From contig NC_089225.1 of the NCBI RefSeq assembly GCF_963924675.1, forward strand, positions 111,800,313 to 111,864,312: DNA of 64,000 nucleotides, read 5' to 3'. A model generated the notes under the pieces. The model did no database searches. It was given only the letters and a program-made list of their open reading frames with translations, and was not told the DNA's origin. Of this stretch, positions 35,141-44,960 are shown piece by piece. Made by a program: the position numbers and the translations under genes. Positions within the stretch are counted from its first letter, which is position 1; each line of letters starts with the position of its first letter. The stretch is from Phocoena phocoena (Eukaryota > Chordata > Mammalia > Artiodactyla > Phocoenidae).

Positions 35141-35372
35141 AGCCAGTGAGATGCAAGCATGGATTCTGGCTATAACGGTCTCTGAGTCAAAGCACAGAGT
35201 GAATCCTGTAAGACAGAGTCCTGCCTTTAAAGGATATTTTATGGAGCTATCTTAGGAATACAAGCAGAACAAAAGATGCCTAGGAACCAAATGTATAAAT
35301 CGATCAAGAATGTTTCAAATTCAGAGTATTGTTTACTCAATGTTGATTTTTCAGATTTTCAAACTTGTATTT
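35141..35372. repeat. Diverged direct repeat, copy B
   Basis: This is the partner of the block at 33330-33600, in the same orientation and about 1.785 kb apart. It has small indels relative to copy A (copy A carries extra bases around 33545-33565). Both copies end together at TTTTCAAACTTGTATTT, after which the flanks differ: MIR follows here, the LTR-like sequence follows copy A. Confidence 0.8.
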
Positions 35373-35395
35373 GTTTTTACTCAAAACACTATTGA

Positions 35396-35545
35396 CTATC
35401 AAAAAAAAGTTTAAGTAACATCTGTGCCAGGCTATGTTCTTGGTACTCCATTTATTATCTTATAATCATAATCTCACCTGGCAGGTAGGTATTAACCTCC
35501 ATATTTTGCAGAATACCAAAGGGTCTAAGATGAACTTCTTATTTC
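35396..35545 (-). mobile_element. MIR SINE
   Basis: 'ACATCTGTGCCAGGCTATGTTCTTGGTACTCCATTTATTATCTTATAATCATAATCTCACCTGGCAGGTAGGTATTAACCTCCATATTTTGCAG' is the reverse complement of the MIR 3' half (L2-like end). Confidence 0.75.
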
Positions 35546-36189
35546 TGTAAGCATGGTTCCAAGTTGGAAAAATAAAATAAGAAAGGGAAAAGGGGTTAAA
35601 TTTGACTATATGGCTTAACAGACTTCTGAAAGCACTTTTTTTTATGATTCAGGCAAGTGCTGGGACAATCAGGTATTAGAGTTGCCTTCAGTGGGGGTGA
35701 TTTTATTAGCAGGGAATTGGGTAAAACAGATGTGGGCCAGGCTTCCACAGCCATCACAGACCCCAGACACGTCTTATCTCCAAAGTCTAGAGAAAAGTGT
35801 TTTTCATTCTATTTCTTTTGGGGGGTAAAGGAGGAGAATGTCAAGAAGGAAGGAAGGAGGAAGAAGGAAGGCAGGGAAAGTAATTCTTTGATGTTTGCTA
35901 AATGTAGGATATCTTCCTACATGATGCTAAGGGCTCTCATCTCTGAGAGACTGAAGCACTTTCTAGGTATGGTAGAGCTGTAAAGTTATAACCTCAAGTC
36001 TGTCAGAGACCAGAACTCACTTTAATCCGGTGGTTGGTTACTTGCATGGTTGGTTGGTTGGTTTTCTGGCTCCACATCCATAATTTACATGGGATTCTCC
36101 ACGCAGAGCTCTACAAGGTTGAATCTTTCAGGATGACTTTAAATACAATATTTTAAAGTGAATGTAAGGCGAAGTTAAACACAGTAAAG
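35546..36189. other. Unassigned stretch with short simple repeats
   Basis: No gene or named repeat. It contains a purine-rich GGAA/GAAG tract (about 35843-35880) and a short GGTT repeat (36032-36063). Confidence 0.45.
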
Positions 36190-36650
36190 AATTTATGGTT
36201 TTGTGCCCTGTGGGACTCAGCAAGAAGGTGGCCTTCTGAAAGCTAGGGAGGGACTTCCCTGGTGGTCCAGTGGTTAAGAATCTGCCTTCCAGTACAGGGA
36301 ACCTGGGTTCAATCCCTTCTCAGGGAGCTAAGATCCCACATGCTGCCGGGCAACTAAGCCCACCCATGCGGCACAGCTACTGAGCCAGTGGGCCACAACT
36401 AGAGAGAAGCCTGCTCGCCGCAACTAGAGAAGCCCATGCACCACAACGAAGAGCACGTGTGCCACAAGTAAGACCTGACGCAGCCAAACAAATAAATAAT
36501 TTTTTAAAAAGTAATAATAAAAGCTAGGGAAAGAGCTCTCACCAGAACCAGACCATGATTGCAGACTTCAGCCTCCAGTAGTTTGAGAATATAAGCGTCT
36601 GTTGTTTAAGCCAGTATTTTATCACAGAGCAGCCTGAGCTAATACAACTG
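36190..36650 (+). mobile_element. MaLR LTR 3' part, split by a SINE
   Basis: The left piece (to 36249) reads 'GTGGGACTCAGCAAGAAGGTGGCCTTCTGAAAGCTAGGGA'. The right piece (from 36520) continues 'AGAGCTCTCACCAGAACCAGACCATGATTGCAGACTTCAGCCTCCAG' and 'GTCTGTTGTTTAAGCCAGTATTTT..AGCAGCCTGAGCTAATACA'. Together they are the 3' two-thirds of an MST/MLT1-type LTR in + orientation, interrupted by the SINE at 36250-36519. Confidence 0.82.
36239..36530 (+). mobile_element. CHR-type SINE, longer older subfamily, with 11-bp TSD
   Basis: The body at 36250-36519 starts GGACTTCCCTGGTGGTCCAGTGG with B box GGGTTCAATCCC. It carries the longer tRNA-unrelated part with repeated 'CACAACTAGAGAGAAGCC'-like units and an AAATAAATAA tail. 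The duplication AAAGCTAGGGA is exact at 36239-36249 and 36520-36530. It is longer and more diverged in design than the six young copies, resembling a CHR subfamily shared more widely among cetartiodactyls. Confidence 0.92.
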
Positions 36651-38472
36651 TCTTCACAACTTTTCTGTAAATTTAAAACTATTCTAAAATTAGAAGTTTC
36701 TATTTCAAAAAAAGTATAACCTAATCAACCTGTTTCATCAGCCAGGAGTTCAAACATAGACATAACTCTGGCTTTTCAAATTAGTTGTTTGCCACTCCTT
36801 TACCCTTATTGTCAGAAAAGCAGCTCTATCCTAAAGTCTGCTTCCAAACTCCAGGAGGAGAGACCTGGAAAGGCCATGTACACACAGACCATGCTCCCTG
36901 TCCTGAAGTCTTGCTGTCGGATGCTGGCAGGCATCGCTCACAGATGCTCATCACTTGTCAGGGTGCTTCTACTCAGCCATACCCCTTCCAAGGTCCCCCA
37001 GCCACTTTAGGGGTGCTCTCTTGGGTCCCAGGTTCACACCCATTCCTTCTGCCATTGTTTCCCAAATACCAACACCCACAGACTGGGGGCTCCTCAGGGC
37101 TTCTAGCTCCAGGGACCCTGAGCCAGAGGTCACGACCTTGGATGTCTCCATGGCCAGGCAGGAAGGTAAATATGTAAAGGGACCGGTGGGTAAGCCTCTG
37201 CCAAAGAACAAATTAGAACTTTGACTTTACTGAGCCATACTGCAACCAGACGATAATGATTTTAAAGTCTAAAGTCAAAAAATACGAATAGAAAAAGAGA
37301 AATCATCTTTTATTCAGTTGTTTATTTGAAATTTATTACTTCTTTAATTTGGAATTAAAATCCTGATTTTTTTTCTGTACTAAATTGTCAACAACAGGCA
37401 TTGCGTTTGGCGTTGCTTCTGAACACTGTATACCCTTGGTAGCACGGGACCTCTACCAGTGGAGTGGTGGAATTCAGGTATTCCAAAGTTATCCTGTGGG
37501 ATCTTCAAGTATCCTTTGGTTTTCTACGTTAAATGGAATCCCGGTTCAACAACTCCTATCTCTAGCTTTCATGCACACTGCCATACAAATGAGGGAGGCA
37601 CACTGAATGATGACAGGTCACATTCAGAAAGCTTGAAATCAGAAAACCTTTCCTGGGTCTCTGTGTTCATCCCTGCAGTTTGAGGGCTGCCATTCAGGCT
37701 GAGCTAAGGAAAATGGGCCATATCATTCTACATGAGTTGCCCAAGAAATGTTGCTACAATATACAAACTGAATCTCAGATTTGTGTAACAACCTTTATGT
37801 CCCAGCAGAGACCAAAAAGCCAAGTGTGATGTAGATTTGTTGAGTTTATGAGAAAGCTGAGTCTTGCTTCCAAGTTTGCTCCTGGTGATACAGATTTTTC
37901 CGTGTAAGATGCTACCCTTTGAGTTTAAAACACCTTCTTGGCACCACACCAAGGCTAAAGCCCCTGAGGGTCCTATAGCACAGCCAACAGTGACGTTGCA
38001 CATCAATTCTGCAGTCCCCGTGGACAGCTGCCAGTGGGCCCGGTGCAGGAAAGCATGATATTTACTGAGTTAACTCTATGTCCGAGACACATCCTGCTTT
38101 AGCACAAAGCATCTCCCGGGGAATGATGTAATGGACTAATCAAGTTCTTTCTTGGGGAAAGCACTGCCATCTTGGGTTGAACAGCTTGGACTGGGTCACA
38201 AGCCCAGCATTTGGAGCAACTATAGAAGGAGCCTAGTGTGTGGTCACATATGTTAATTTTGACTAGTCTATGCTAAACTGTAAGACTTTTCTCAATATTT
38301 CAAACCAAGTCACTTCTCAGATATCCATATCCAGGCTTTCTTGCACAAGAGGTCCAAAAGTTCTGTACTCACAAAGATCCTCCCAAACACCTGGAATCCA
38401 TGCAGCTTACTGGGGAGCAGTATTTATATCTGTCTCATCAGTTACAAGAAAATAAGGCTACAAAATAAGGCT
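36651..38472. other. Unassigned stretch
   Basis: 1.8 kb with no repeat or exon I recognise. Short overlapping open frames at 36.8-37.2 kb on both strands show no domain. Confidence 0.4.
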
Positions 38473-38681
38473 GGGCTTCCCTGGTGGCGCAGTGGTTGAG
38501 AGTCTGCCTGCCGATGCAGGGGACACGGGTTCGTGCCCCGGTCCGGGAAGATCCCACATGCCACAGAGCGGCTGGGCCCGTGAGCCAGGCCGCTGAGCCT
38601 GCACGTACGGAGCCTGTGCTCCACAACGGGAGAGGCCACGACAGTGAGAGGCCCGCGTACTGCAAAAAAAAGAAAAAAAAA
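38473..38681 (+). mobile_element. Young CHR SINE
   Basis: The full-length body starts GGGCTTCCCTGGTGGCGCAG with B box GGGTTCGTGCCCC and ends '..GCCCGCGTACTGC' plus an A tail interrupted by one G. Many CpGs are intact, implying recent insertion. I do not see a clean target duplication. The left flank carries a small direct duplication of AAAATAAGGCT just before the SINE. Confidence 0.95.
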
Positions 38682-38874
38682 CATTTACAAATCATTAAGA
38701 AAGCGATAAATATATACAAATTGAAAAAAAGACAAATTGAGGAATTACAAAGAAATAACACAAGGAACCAAAAAATACATTTAAAAGGTTTGAATTTAGT
38801 TTATCAAAGATTGATTTTAAAATAATTAAGATTATCACTATTAAAATTCTAAGTGAAAAAAGAAACGAAGATTA

Positions 38875-39440
38875 ACAAAACTCCTTTGTTGGCAAAAATG
38901 TAGAGAAGTAGGCTTATGACTCTGCTCCTGGGGGAAGACAAATTGGTTTAAGGTTTTTAGAGAACAATCTGGTCACAGACCCTCTGGCCACTTGCAGGGC
39001 TTTAGGAAATCCTACTAAGGGGCAGTTAGTCATGTAGACAAAGTTGTTAATCACCTCACTGTTGTAATAATGAAATATTGGGAGAAATCTACATGCCCCA
39101 AAATAAACAATTGAAAAGCCAAGTAACGAGATTCCATATAACCATTACATGAATCATGTTGCAGGACAGTGTCTGAGGGCACAAAGAAATACTTCCCCTT
39201 TAACTTTAAGTTACAAATTGGTCCGTTCACATGAACATCCATATATGGACAAACATTTGAAGATTTTATACTGAATATTAATGATGGCTATGGTTAGGCG
39301 ATAGGCTGTAGCAAATTTAATGACATGGGAAAATATGCATATATTAATGTTACAGGAAGAAAAATACAAATTTATGAAGATTGTAATTTAGTACTATTTT
39401 AACTTTGTTTAGAATTATATACTTATTTTAATTTTGTTCA
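38875..39440 (+). mobile_element. Old L1M ORF2 C-terminal and 3' UTR fragment
   Basis: 'TTGGCAAAAATGTAGAGAAGTAGGCTTATGACTCTGCTCCTGGGGGAAGACAAATTGGTTTAAGG..TTTAGAGAACAATCTGG' is the L1 ORF2 C-terminal region. It continues 'AATGAAATATTGGGAGAAATCTACATGCCC', '..CATGTTGCAGGACAGTGTCTGAGGGC' and '..GGCTATGGTTAGGCGATAGG'. Frames are broken throughout. Confidence 0.7.
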
Positions 39441-39685
39441 GAAACAGAAATAAAGAGTAGGCATAATATCGATATCCAAAGTACAACCATAAGAGAAGAA
39501 AAGCAAAAATATTATATAAATTGTTACACATTTCTTTAAAAACACAGAATGAGGAATAAAAGGAGTGAATAAAAGAATGACACCTAGAGTCAAGGATAGA
39601 CGTGGAAATTAGGGTTTATTTTCTCTTTTATGTTCTTCCTTCTTCCAGTGTTCTTCAAGGAATATTTATTACTTTTATAATAAAA

Positions 39686-39911
39686 ATATTGTTAGGGCTT
39701 CCCTGGTGGCGCAGTGGTTGAGATTCCGCCTGCCGACGCAGGGGACGCGGGTTTGTGCCCCGGTCCGGGAAGATCCCACATGCCGTGGAGTGGCTGGGCC
39801 CGTGAGCCATGGCTGCTGAGCCTGCGCGTCTGGAGCCTGTGCTCCGCAACGGGAGAGGCCACAACAGTGAGAGGCCTGCGTACCACAAAAAAAAATATAT
39901 ATATATTGTTA
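39686..39911 (+). mobile_element. Young CHR SINE with 9-bp TSD
   Basis: The body at 39695-39902 starts GGGCTTCCCTGGTGGCGCAG. It has the pol III B box (GGGTTTGTGCCCC, one C-to-T change) and ends GTACCACAAAA. The duplication ATATTGTTA is exact at 39686-39694 and 39903-39911. Confidence 0.95.
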
Positions 39912-40835
39912 AAAATACTTTTTGCCTTCACTTCTTTATTAAAGAAATGAAATACCCTTTGAAAGGACCCAGACAACATTTGAGTTTCATGGGAAACAAA
40001 TTCTACTGTTCGTATGTTTACAGATTTCCTTTTCATCAAACAAATGTTATGTTGCAACCTATAAATCATGGATCTCATTTTTCTTTGATATTCGATCATT
40101 ATATTTCATCTGCAGTAAAATGATTAACGACTTTCTTTGGGAAGATCATTCAGATATATAAGTGTAATAAGAATTTTATATACATAAAGGCAGAGAATCT
40201 TTAATTCTCCTGTTAACTGAGAGGAACACCTAAAAGTCACTTTATTCTGGAACGAATAAGATGGTTCTGTTTCTGTCCTAAGTGACCTCATGCCGTTTCT
40301 CTGGTAAAGAGTCTGTATCAATGGAAATAGCTCTTTCATAGAACACTCGGGCTGCCCAGGTTCGATGTCGCATCTATACTTGGTGGCCTTTTTGGAATTG
40401 TCACCAATGGGTGATGGTGAGTTTGGACCATCTACCAAGTACCGTGTGTCAAGGAAAATAACTCAGAAGCTGCCACATTGGACCAGGCGTTTGCCCCTTC
40501 TGGAAGTTTCCAGACCTTATCTCTTGTATATCAAAGACAGCTTTTGGAATGGCTTCAGTTCTGACACTGGTGAAACTTTAGTCTCAGGGTCCATTGTGTG
40601 CACAGGCCTCCTCCAGGGCACGGTCCATCTGGGCCACCCTCCCTCATCCCAAGTCCCATCTCCTCTTCCCCTGGGAACAGCTCTACTCCCAGTGCCCAGA
40701 GGCACAGCTCTGCCTTCTCTTTTGGCAGGTCTTCACTCTGCCCTCTCTTTTGTCACACGTGTCCTTCCTCCTGTCCTTTCAGCAGGTGCAGGGGAGAATC
40801 TCACAGCTCACTAGGACACCTTGCTTGCACAAGCT
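39912..40835. other. Unassigned stretch
   Basis: No named repeat or supportable exon. Open frames up to 149 codons (40365-40814, +) are GC-biased, overlap frames on the other strand and carry no domain I recognise. Confidence 0.4.
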
Positions 40836-40985
40836 CCCAAAGAAGCAAAGAGCTTGGACTCTGGATCCACACAGACTGGGTTCGAATCCCTACTCGGCCC
40901 TCACTGGCTGTGGGGTCCTGGGGAAGCCCCTCACCTGCCCTGGAAAGTGGAACAGTGAAGGCATCAGGCTCCACAGAATTTGGGG
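40836..40985 (+). mobile_element. MIR SINE
   Basis: 'AGCTTGGACTCTGGATCCACACAGACTGGGTTCGAATCCCTACTCGGCCCTCACTGGCTGTGGGGTCCTGGGGAAGCCCCTCACC' is the MIR head with its tRNA-like B box GGTTCGAATCC still intact. Confidence 0.85.
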
Positions 40986-41000
40986 GGGAAGAGAAGAGCT

Positions 41001-41500
41001 AATGCTTTTTGTCAACTGAAAAAGAAAAAGCAGAATGTGAGAGCTGTGAGTTAAGGTTTATTTGGGGCAAAAATGAGGACTACAGCCCAGGAGACAGCAT
41101 CTCAGAGAGCTCTGGGGAGCTGCTCCAAAGGGGGCGGAGGGCAGTATTACCTGTGATTTTAGTGGACGGGGACGTGCAGTCAGGCACACATGTTGGCAGA
41201 AGCTGGCTGCCCGTCACGAGGAGCGGACGTCACTGTTAATAATTTCAGTGCTTTTCCAGATACGAGGAGATGCAAGGAATTGAGCTCAAAAAATCTCCTC
41301 AAAGTACCTATCTGAAGGCCTGTTCTGCCAGCTTTTCCCAGAGCACAGAGGGCCTCATTCCTGATCTCCACCCTGCACTCCTTTCAGGGTGTGTTGAATG
41401 ACTGCGCTGGCTAATGACTCAATCCCTGCAGAGCCAGGTGGCAAGGGCCCATTTTGAGTTGGCATCTCCAAGTGCTGAGCGTGGGGTCGGCAGATCCTGC
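41001..41500. mobile_element. ERV-type solitary LTR (possibly MLT2/ERVL-like)
   Basis: 'TTTTTGTCAACTGAAAAAGAAAAAGC', 'GAGTTAAGGTTTATTTGGGGCAAAAATGAGGACTACAGCCCAGGAGACAGC', 'CTCTGGGGAGCTGCTCCAAAGGGGGCGG' and 'TCACGAGGAGCGGACGTCACTG' form a pattern I associate with an ERVL-type LTR in inverse orientation. The moderate age is suggested by many surviving CpGs. The ends and subfamily are uncertain. Confidence 0.5.
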
Positions 41501-41519
41501 ACGTGGTGAAAAGAAGTAG

Positions 41520-41690
41520 GTAGCATCATTTCCTGAGCACCTGCTTACAGGTGTTGTATGTACAGCCCAGTTCATTCTTAGAACAATCTTCTGAAATGTA
41601 CATTATCAACATAGGGCTGAGGCTCAGAGAGGTTCCGCAGCACGCCGGCACTCCCGGGCACCAGGACTAATGGAGTCCCAAGCAGTCCTC
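41520..41690 (-). mobile_element. MIR SINE
   Basis: 'AGCATCATTTCCTGAGCACCTGC', 'GTTCATTCTTAGAACAATCTTCTGAAATGTACATTATC' and 'GGCTGAGGCTCAGAGAGGTTCCGCAGCACGCC' are the antisense MIR core and 3' end. Confidence 0.72.
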
Positions 41691-41807
41691 ACTCCTCTCT
41701 GCTTTCCCAGGCTTTTCAACTCAAACGGTAAAGGAGACTCCCTCAACAGAGCATCTGCCTGAGCACTTCACTCTGTTATGTATTTATATAAATAAATAAA
41801 TGAACCA

Positions 41808-41829
41808 TCAATTCATGACCATGAATTGA
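41808..41829. repeat. Perfect 10-bp palindrome with 2-bp centre
   Basis: TCAATTCATG / CATGAATTGA around AC. It lies just after a short (AAAT)n tract. No element boundary is evident. Confidence 0.9.
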
Positions 41830-42484
41830 CCTCTCCTATCAGCCAGCCAGAGGTCGGACTCAGCCACTTTCTAGACCGTGTGACCACGGGTGGCTCACCG
41901 TCCTCTGTGAACCTCTGCTTCCTGTTGCAATAGAGGCCCCGGAGAGAAAGCAAAGGCATCTCAGCAAAGGATGGGGCCTGGGAGAAGACAGAAGGGATGT
42001 TGGAAAAGGACAGGGACCCAGGAGAAGCCCTGCCTGTAGCAGTTTCTGATCTTTCTCTCTACACATCTCTCCCTCCCTCCCTGGGCCATCTCCCTTCCTT
42101 CCACATGCCAGCACTCCTGGCCTCTCCTCCCAACTCCTTTCCCTTAAAAAAAAAAAAAATCAGTTTGCAAAGATAAATGCCAGAATAGATTAAAACAAAA
42201 ACTGAGTATGAGAGGGAAAAGAAAAATAATAACGATCCAGGAATAATAATAATAATTATAGAGAAAGAAAAATGATCCAGGAGTGAAGTCAGCACCCAAG
42301 ATGAAGCCTGTGAGGATCTCATGCTCGATACAGTTGCAGTTAAACGTGGTTCTGCTCTTTCCAGCAGCAAGAGAGGAAAACTCGATGGAGTACATGAATC
42401 AGAGTGTCCCTGAGGAGAAAATAAATGAAAAAGTTACTTTGACAGATGGGCAATGATAGCTGGTTTTCCTCCTACAGTTCATCC
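41830..42484. other. Unassigned stretch with A13 and AT-rich tract
   Basis: No named repeat or exon. An A13 run lies at 42147-42159 and an AATAATAAT-type tract at about 42226-42256. It has neither SINE nor L1 body upstream. Confidence 0.4.
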
Positions 42485-42705
42485 TAGGTTTCATATCTAT
42501 CTATCTATCCTTCTATCTACCATCTGTCCATTCAACCATTCATTCATTCATCTATCTACCTGTCATCTATCATCCATCTGTCCATCCCTCCCTCCCTCCG
42601 TCCATCCATCCAACATCCATCATCCATCCCTTCCTCCCTCCATCCATCCATCATCCATCCATCCATCCATCCATCCATCCATCTATCATCTATCTGGATC
42701 TCTTG
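42485..42705. repeat. Compound tetranucleotide microsatellite (ATCT/ATTC/CCAT)
   Basis: About 220 bp of tetranucleotide steps: ATCT at both ends, CATT/TTCA, then CCAT with CCCT/CCTC interruptions. The best pure run is (CCAT) of about eight units near 42650-42682. Open frames through it encode Ser/His/Pro-rich repeats and are artefacts. Confidence 0.95.
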
Positions 42706-43362
42706 ATTATCTATCCATCACACTTTCTATTTTCACAGAGAATGCAGGATCAGATTCAGTATACAGAAACTCCTACCCTTCCATACGTTCACCTTGGAAA
42801 CTTTAATATCATGAAAAGACCTGTGACCTGAGCAGAAACTCCAGCTAGACCCTCCACCCACATGGGTAATGACAGTAATCTGTTTTGTGAGGCTCTGGAC
42901 CCAAACACAACAGAACTTAAGGAAAGGAGCCTAGATGTGTTTAGAAGACAGGACTGAATGCAAGCCTGCATTTCTAAGTCACAGCGCAGAACAGCCTGGT
43001 TTTAAAATTGTTCAGAACTTACACGGCTCAGCTTCTGGGAGCTGGAATGTTGACCTCTGTAGGGTGATTAGTTTACAGTTATAGATCCTTAGACTTAAAT
43101 GAAGCTGAACACATGGAATAATTGCCTATTTTTTTCCCAGAAACTTACATTAGAGCATGAAAATGTTCGCAATAATTCCATAGGTTAGACAGATATTTGA
43201 AAACATACACTTTGACTCAGCTCTTACTTCGCCCAACTACTATAAACACAGTAAGCAACAGGAAAGCTGCCACATGTTCGCTCTGTGTTTGGGGTAACAG
43301 TAGTTTGCTACTCCTTCGTGTTAATCATTTTAATAACTGATTAGTGGTGTACATCTCTCCTC
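42706..43362. other. Unassigned stretch
   Basis: No repeat, exon or structural motif recognised. Confidence 0.4.
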
Positions 43363-43481
43363 TATCAGTCCTAATGCGGGATGAAATCTAGAATATCCTC
43401 TGTCTATATTTTTGGTAAGAAGAATCTAGCAAACAGAGAGGAAGGATATTCTATCTTCCATCCATTGTTAGGACTGATGGA
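43363..43481. repeat. Imperfect inverted repeat, MITE-like or hairpin locus
   Basis: The arms at about 43364-43402 and 43440-43479 are roughly 80% complementary. Shared blocks are ATCAGTCCTAA, GGATG and TAGAATATCCT, separated by a loop of about 37 nt. The outer terminus reads TA-TCAGTCC on the left and GGACTGA-TG on the right, compatible with a decayed TA duplication of a Tc1/mariner-like non-autonomous element of about 113 bp. I do not recognise the family. Confidence 0.7.
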
Positions 43482-43487
43482 GTCCCA

Positions 43488-43580
43488 CTTGTTCATGTTT
43501 GGTCTTGCTGCTTTTGCTTTGGGTATCATATTCAAGAAATCATCTCCAATCAAGAAGTAGAAGAGTTTTGTTTTTATAGG
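43488..43580 (-). mobile_element. Old L1 ORF2 fragment, antisense
   Basis: 'TTGTTCATGTTTGGTCTTGCTGCTTTTGCTTTGGGTATCATATTCAAGAAATCATCTCCAATC' is a familiar antisense L1 ORF2 stretch. It is short and abuts the inverted-repeat element. Confidence 0.65.
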
Positions 43581-44369
43581 TGACCATGTGAAATATCACA
43601 CAAATTTGACAAATTGATCTTATCTGTTGAAATGAGTCACTTTTTTTTTTTTTTTTGCAGCTTGTTCAGTGGCCCAAATTACAAAGCTTTGCCCTAGACT
43701 TTTGATCTTTTTTATTTTGTTTTGACAGCTCTCACTTGACTACCAGGCTTTCTGAGCCATGATGTGATCTGTAAAATCCCCTCACGGGACATGAATCTCA
43801 TAGAAATTCATCACAATTTCTCACAGTCGGCCTGGCCTGGTTTTAGTTAAATTAGTCCTGGTTACCAAATGAGGCCACTGCTTCCCGTCGCTCAGAAGTG
43901 TTACACCCAGCGATTACCAGAATGCCGACCAGTGATCCCTTTTATGACCCACCTTGGAGAGAATGATTTTAAAGAAAAGAGATTGCCTACCCTGCTATCA
44001 CTGTCAATATAACCTCGTGACATTGCTTTAGAATTGTTTTGCAGTGTATTTAAATATTGAATGAGCCTTTAATTCATAGCCTAAACTACATTTGTAATCT
44101 GTATTTCCACACACGGAAGTCCTACTGCCTCTGCTAGGGCCTTGTTTACTTTAAATTGGAAGCAGAGACCCCTCTAATTTAACCTCTTACTGACTCTCAG
44201 ATCTGAAGGCTGATTCCAGCTTGACCATCACCCCTCCCAAGGCCCCCAAATCACAACTAGAGTGTGCACGCTTCTCTGTGTGTGTGATGCGTGGGGGGGG
44301 GGGGGTGGTGGCAAGAAGCATTAGGGGGAGAACAAGAGGAGATCAGAGACACAGACTCAGACAAGATCA
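43581..44369. other. Unassigned stretch with T16 and G13 homopolymers
   Basis: No gene or named repeat. A T run of about 16 lies near 43641-43656, and a G13 run at 44293-44305 is followed by TGGTGG, giving G-quadruplex potential on the + strand. Confidence 0.45.
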
Positions 44370-44960
44370 GGCAGGACACTGCAGTGAATGGAAGGAAAAC
44401 CAGGAGACAGTAGAGTCATGGCAGCTGAGGGAAGAAAGGTTTTCAAGGAGGTCAAGGGTACTAAAAGCCCCAGCAGTTTAGGTAAGATGACAACAGAGTC
44501 ATAGCCATGGGATTGGCAACATGAAGGGCATTGATGATCTGGGAAAAAGCCACTGCAGTGGATATAGAAGCCTGGTTATAGTAGTTACATTATAGCTGAT
44601 AGAAGGGGAGGCTTCACCAGGACGTAGAGCTGAGAAGTGAGGTGGCTGGACAAGTTCATGGAATGAAAAAAAAATTGACGATGTTGCTTGTTTTAGGACA
44701 GGAAATATTAAAGCTTATGTTGCTGATAGAATGGTGTAGAAGAAATAGCTAATGACACAGAAGAGAGAGAGATTTGTAGGATTAAGTTTCTTAGAAGGAA
44801 GAGAGGAGAGGATTCAGAACACAGGTGGATAGGTCTGCATCTGATGGGAGCAAGGTACCACCACCAGGTGAGAAGGCGAGAGATGGAAAGAGGTGCAAGC
44901 CCCCACAGGTAGGGAGCAGGGGAGACCAGGGAGGTCAGTGAGTAATGAGGCGGCACCCCA
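44370..44960 (-). mobile_element. Possible L2 ORF2 (RT) fragment, antisense
   Basis: 'GAAAGGTTTTCAAGGAGGTCAAGGGTA', 'AGGTAAGATGACAACAGAG', 'CCATGGGATTGGCAACATGAAGGGCATTGATGATC' and 'GAAAAAGCCACTGCAGTGG' resemble, in order, the reverse complement of the L2 RT coding region around its 'LAKVTNDLH..LLDLSAAFDT' segment. It is strongly diverged. Confidence 0.45.

Noticed and set aside
40365..40814. 149-codon open frame on the + strand
   Set aside because: Pro/Ser/Leu-rich with no domain, overlapped by two other + frames through the same bases, so not codon-specific.
41013..41060. A-rich start of the ERV-type LTR as a possible SINE tail
   Set aside because: The sequence continues into an LTR-like body, and no pol III boxes are present.
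42485..42705. Regularly spaced repeats that could suggest a CRISPR-like array
   Set aside because: Units are 4 bp with no spacers, in a mammalian genome. It is an ordinary microsatellite.
42453..42806. Ser/His/Pro-rich 117-codon frame
   Set aside because: Produced by the tetranucleotide microsatellite.
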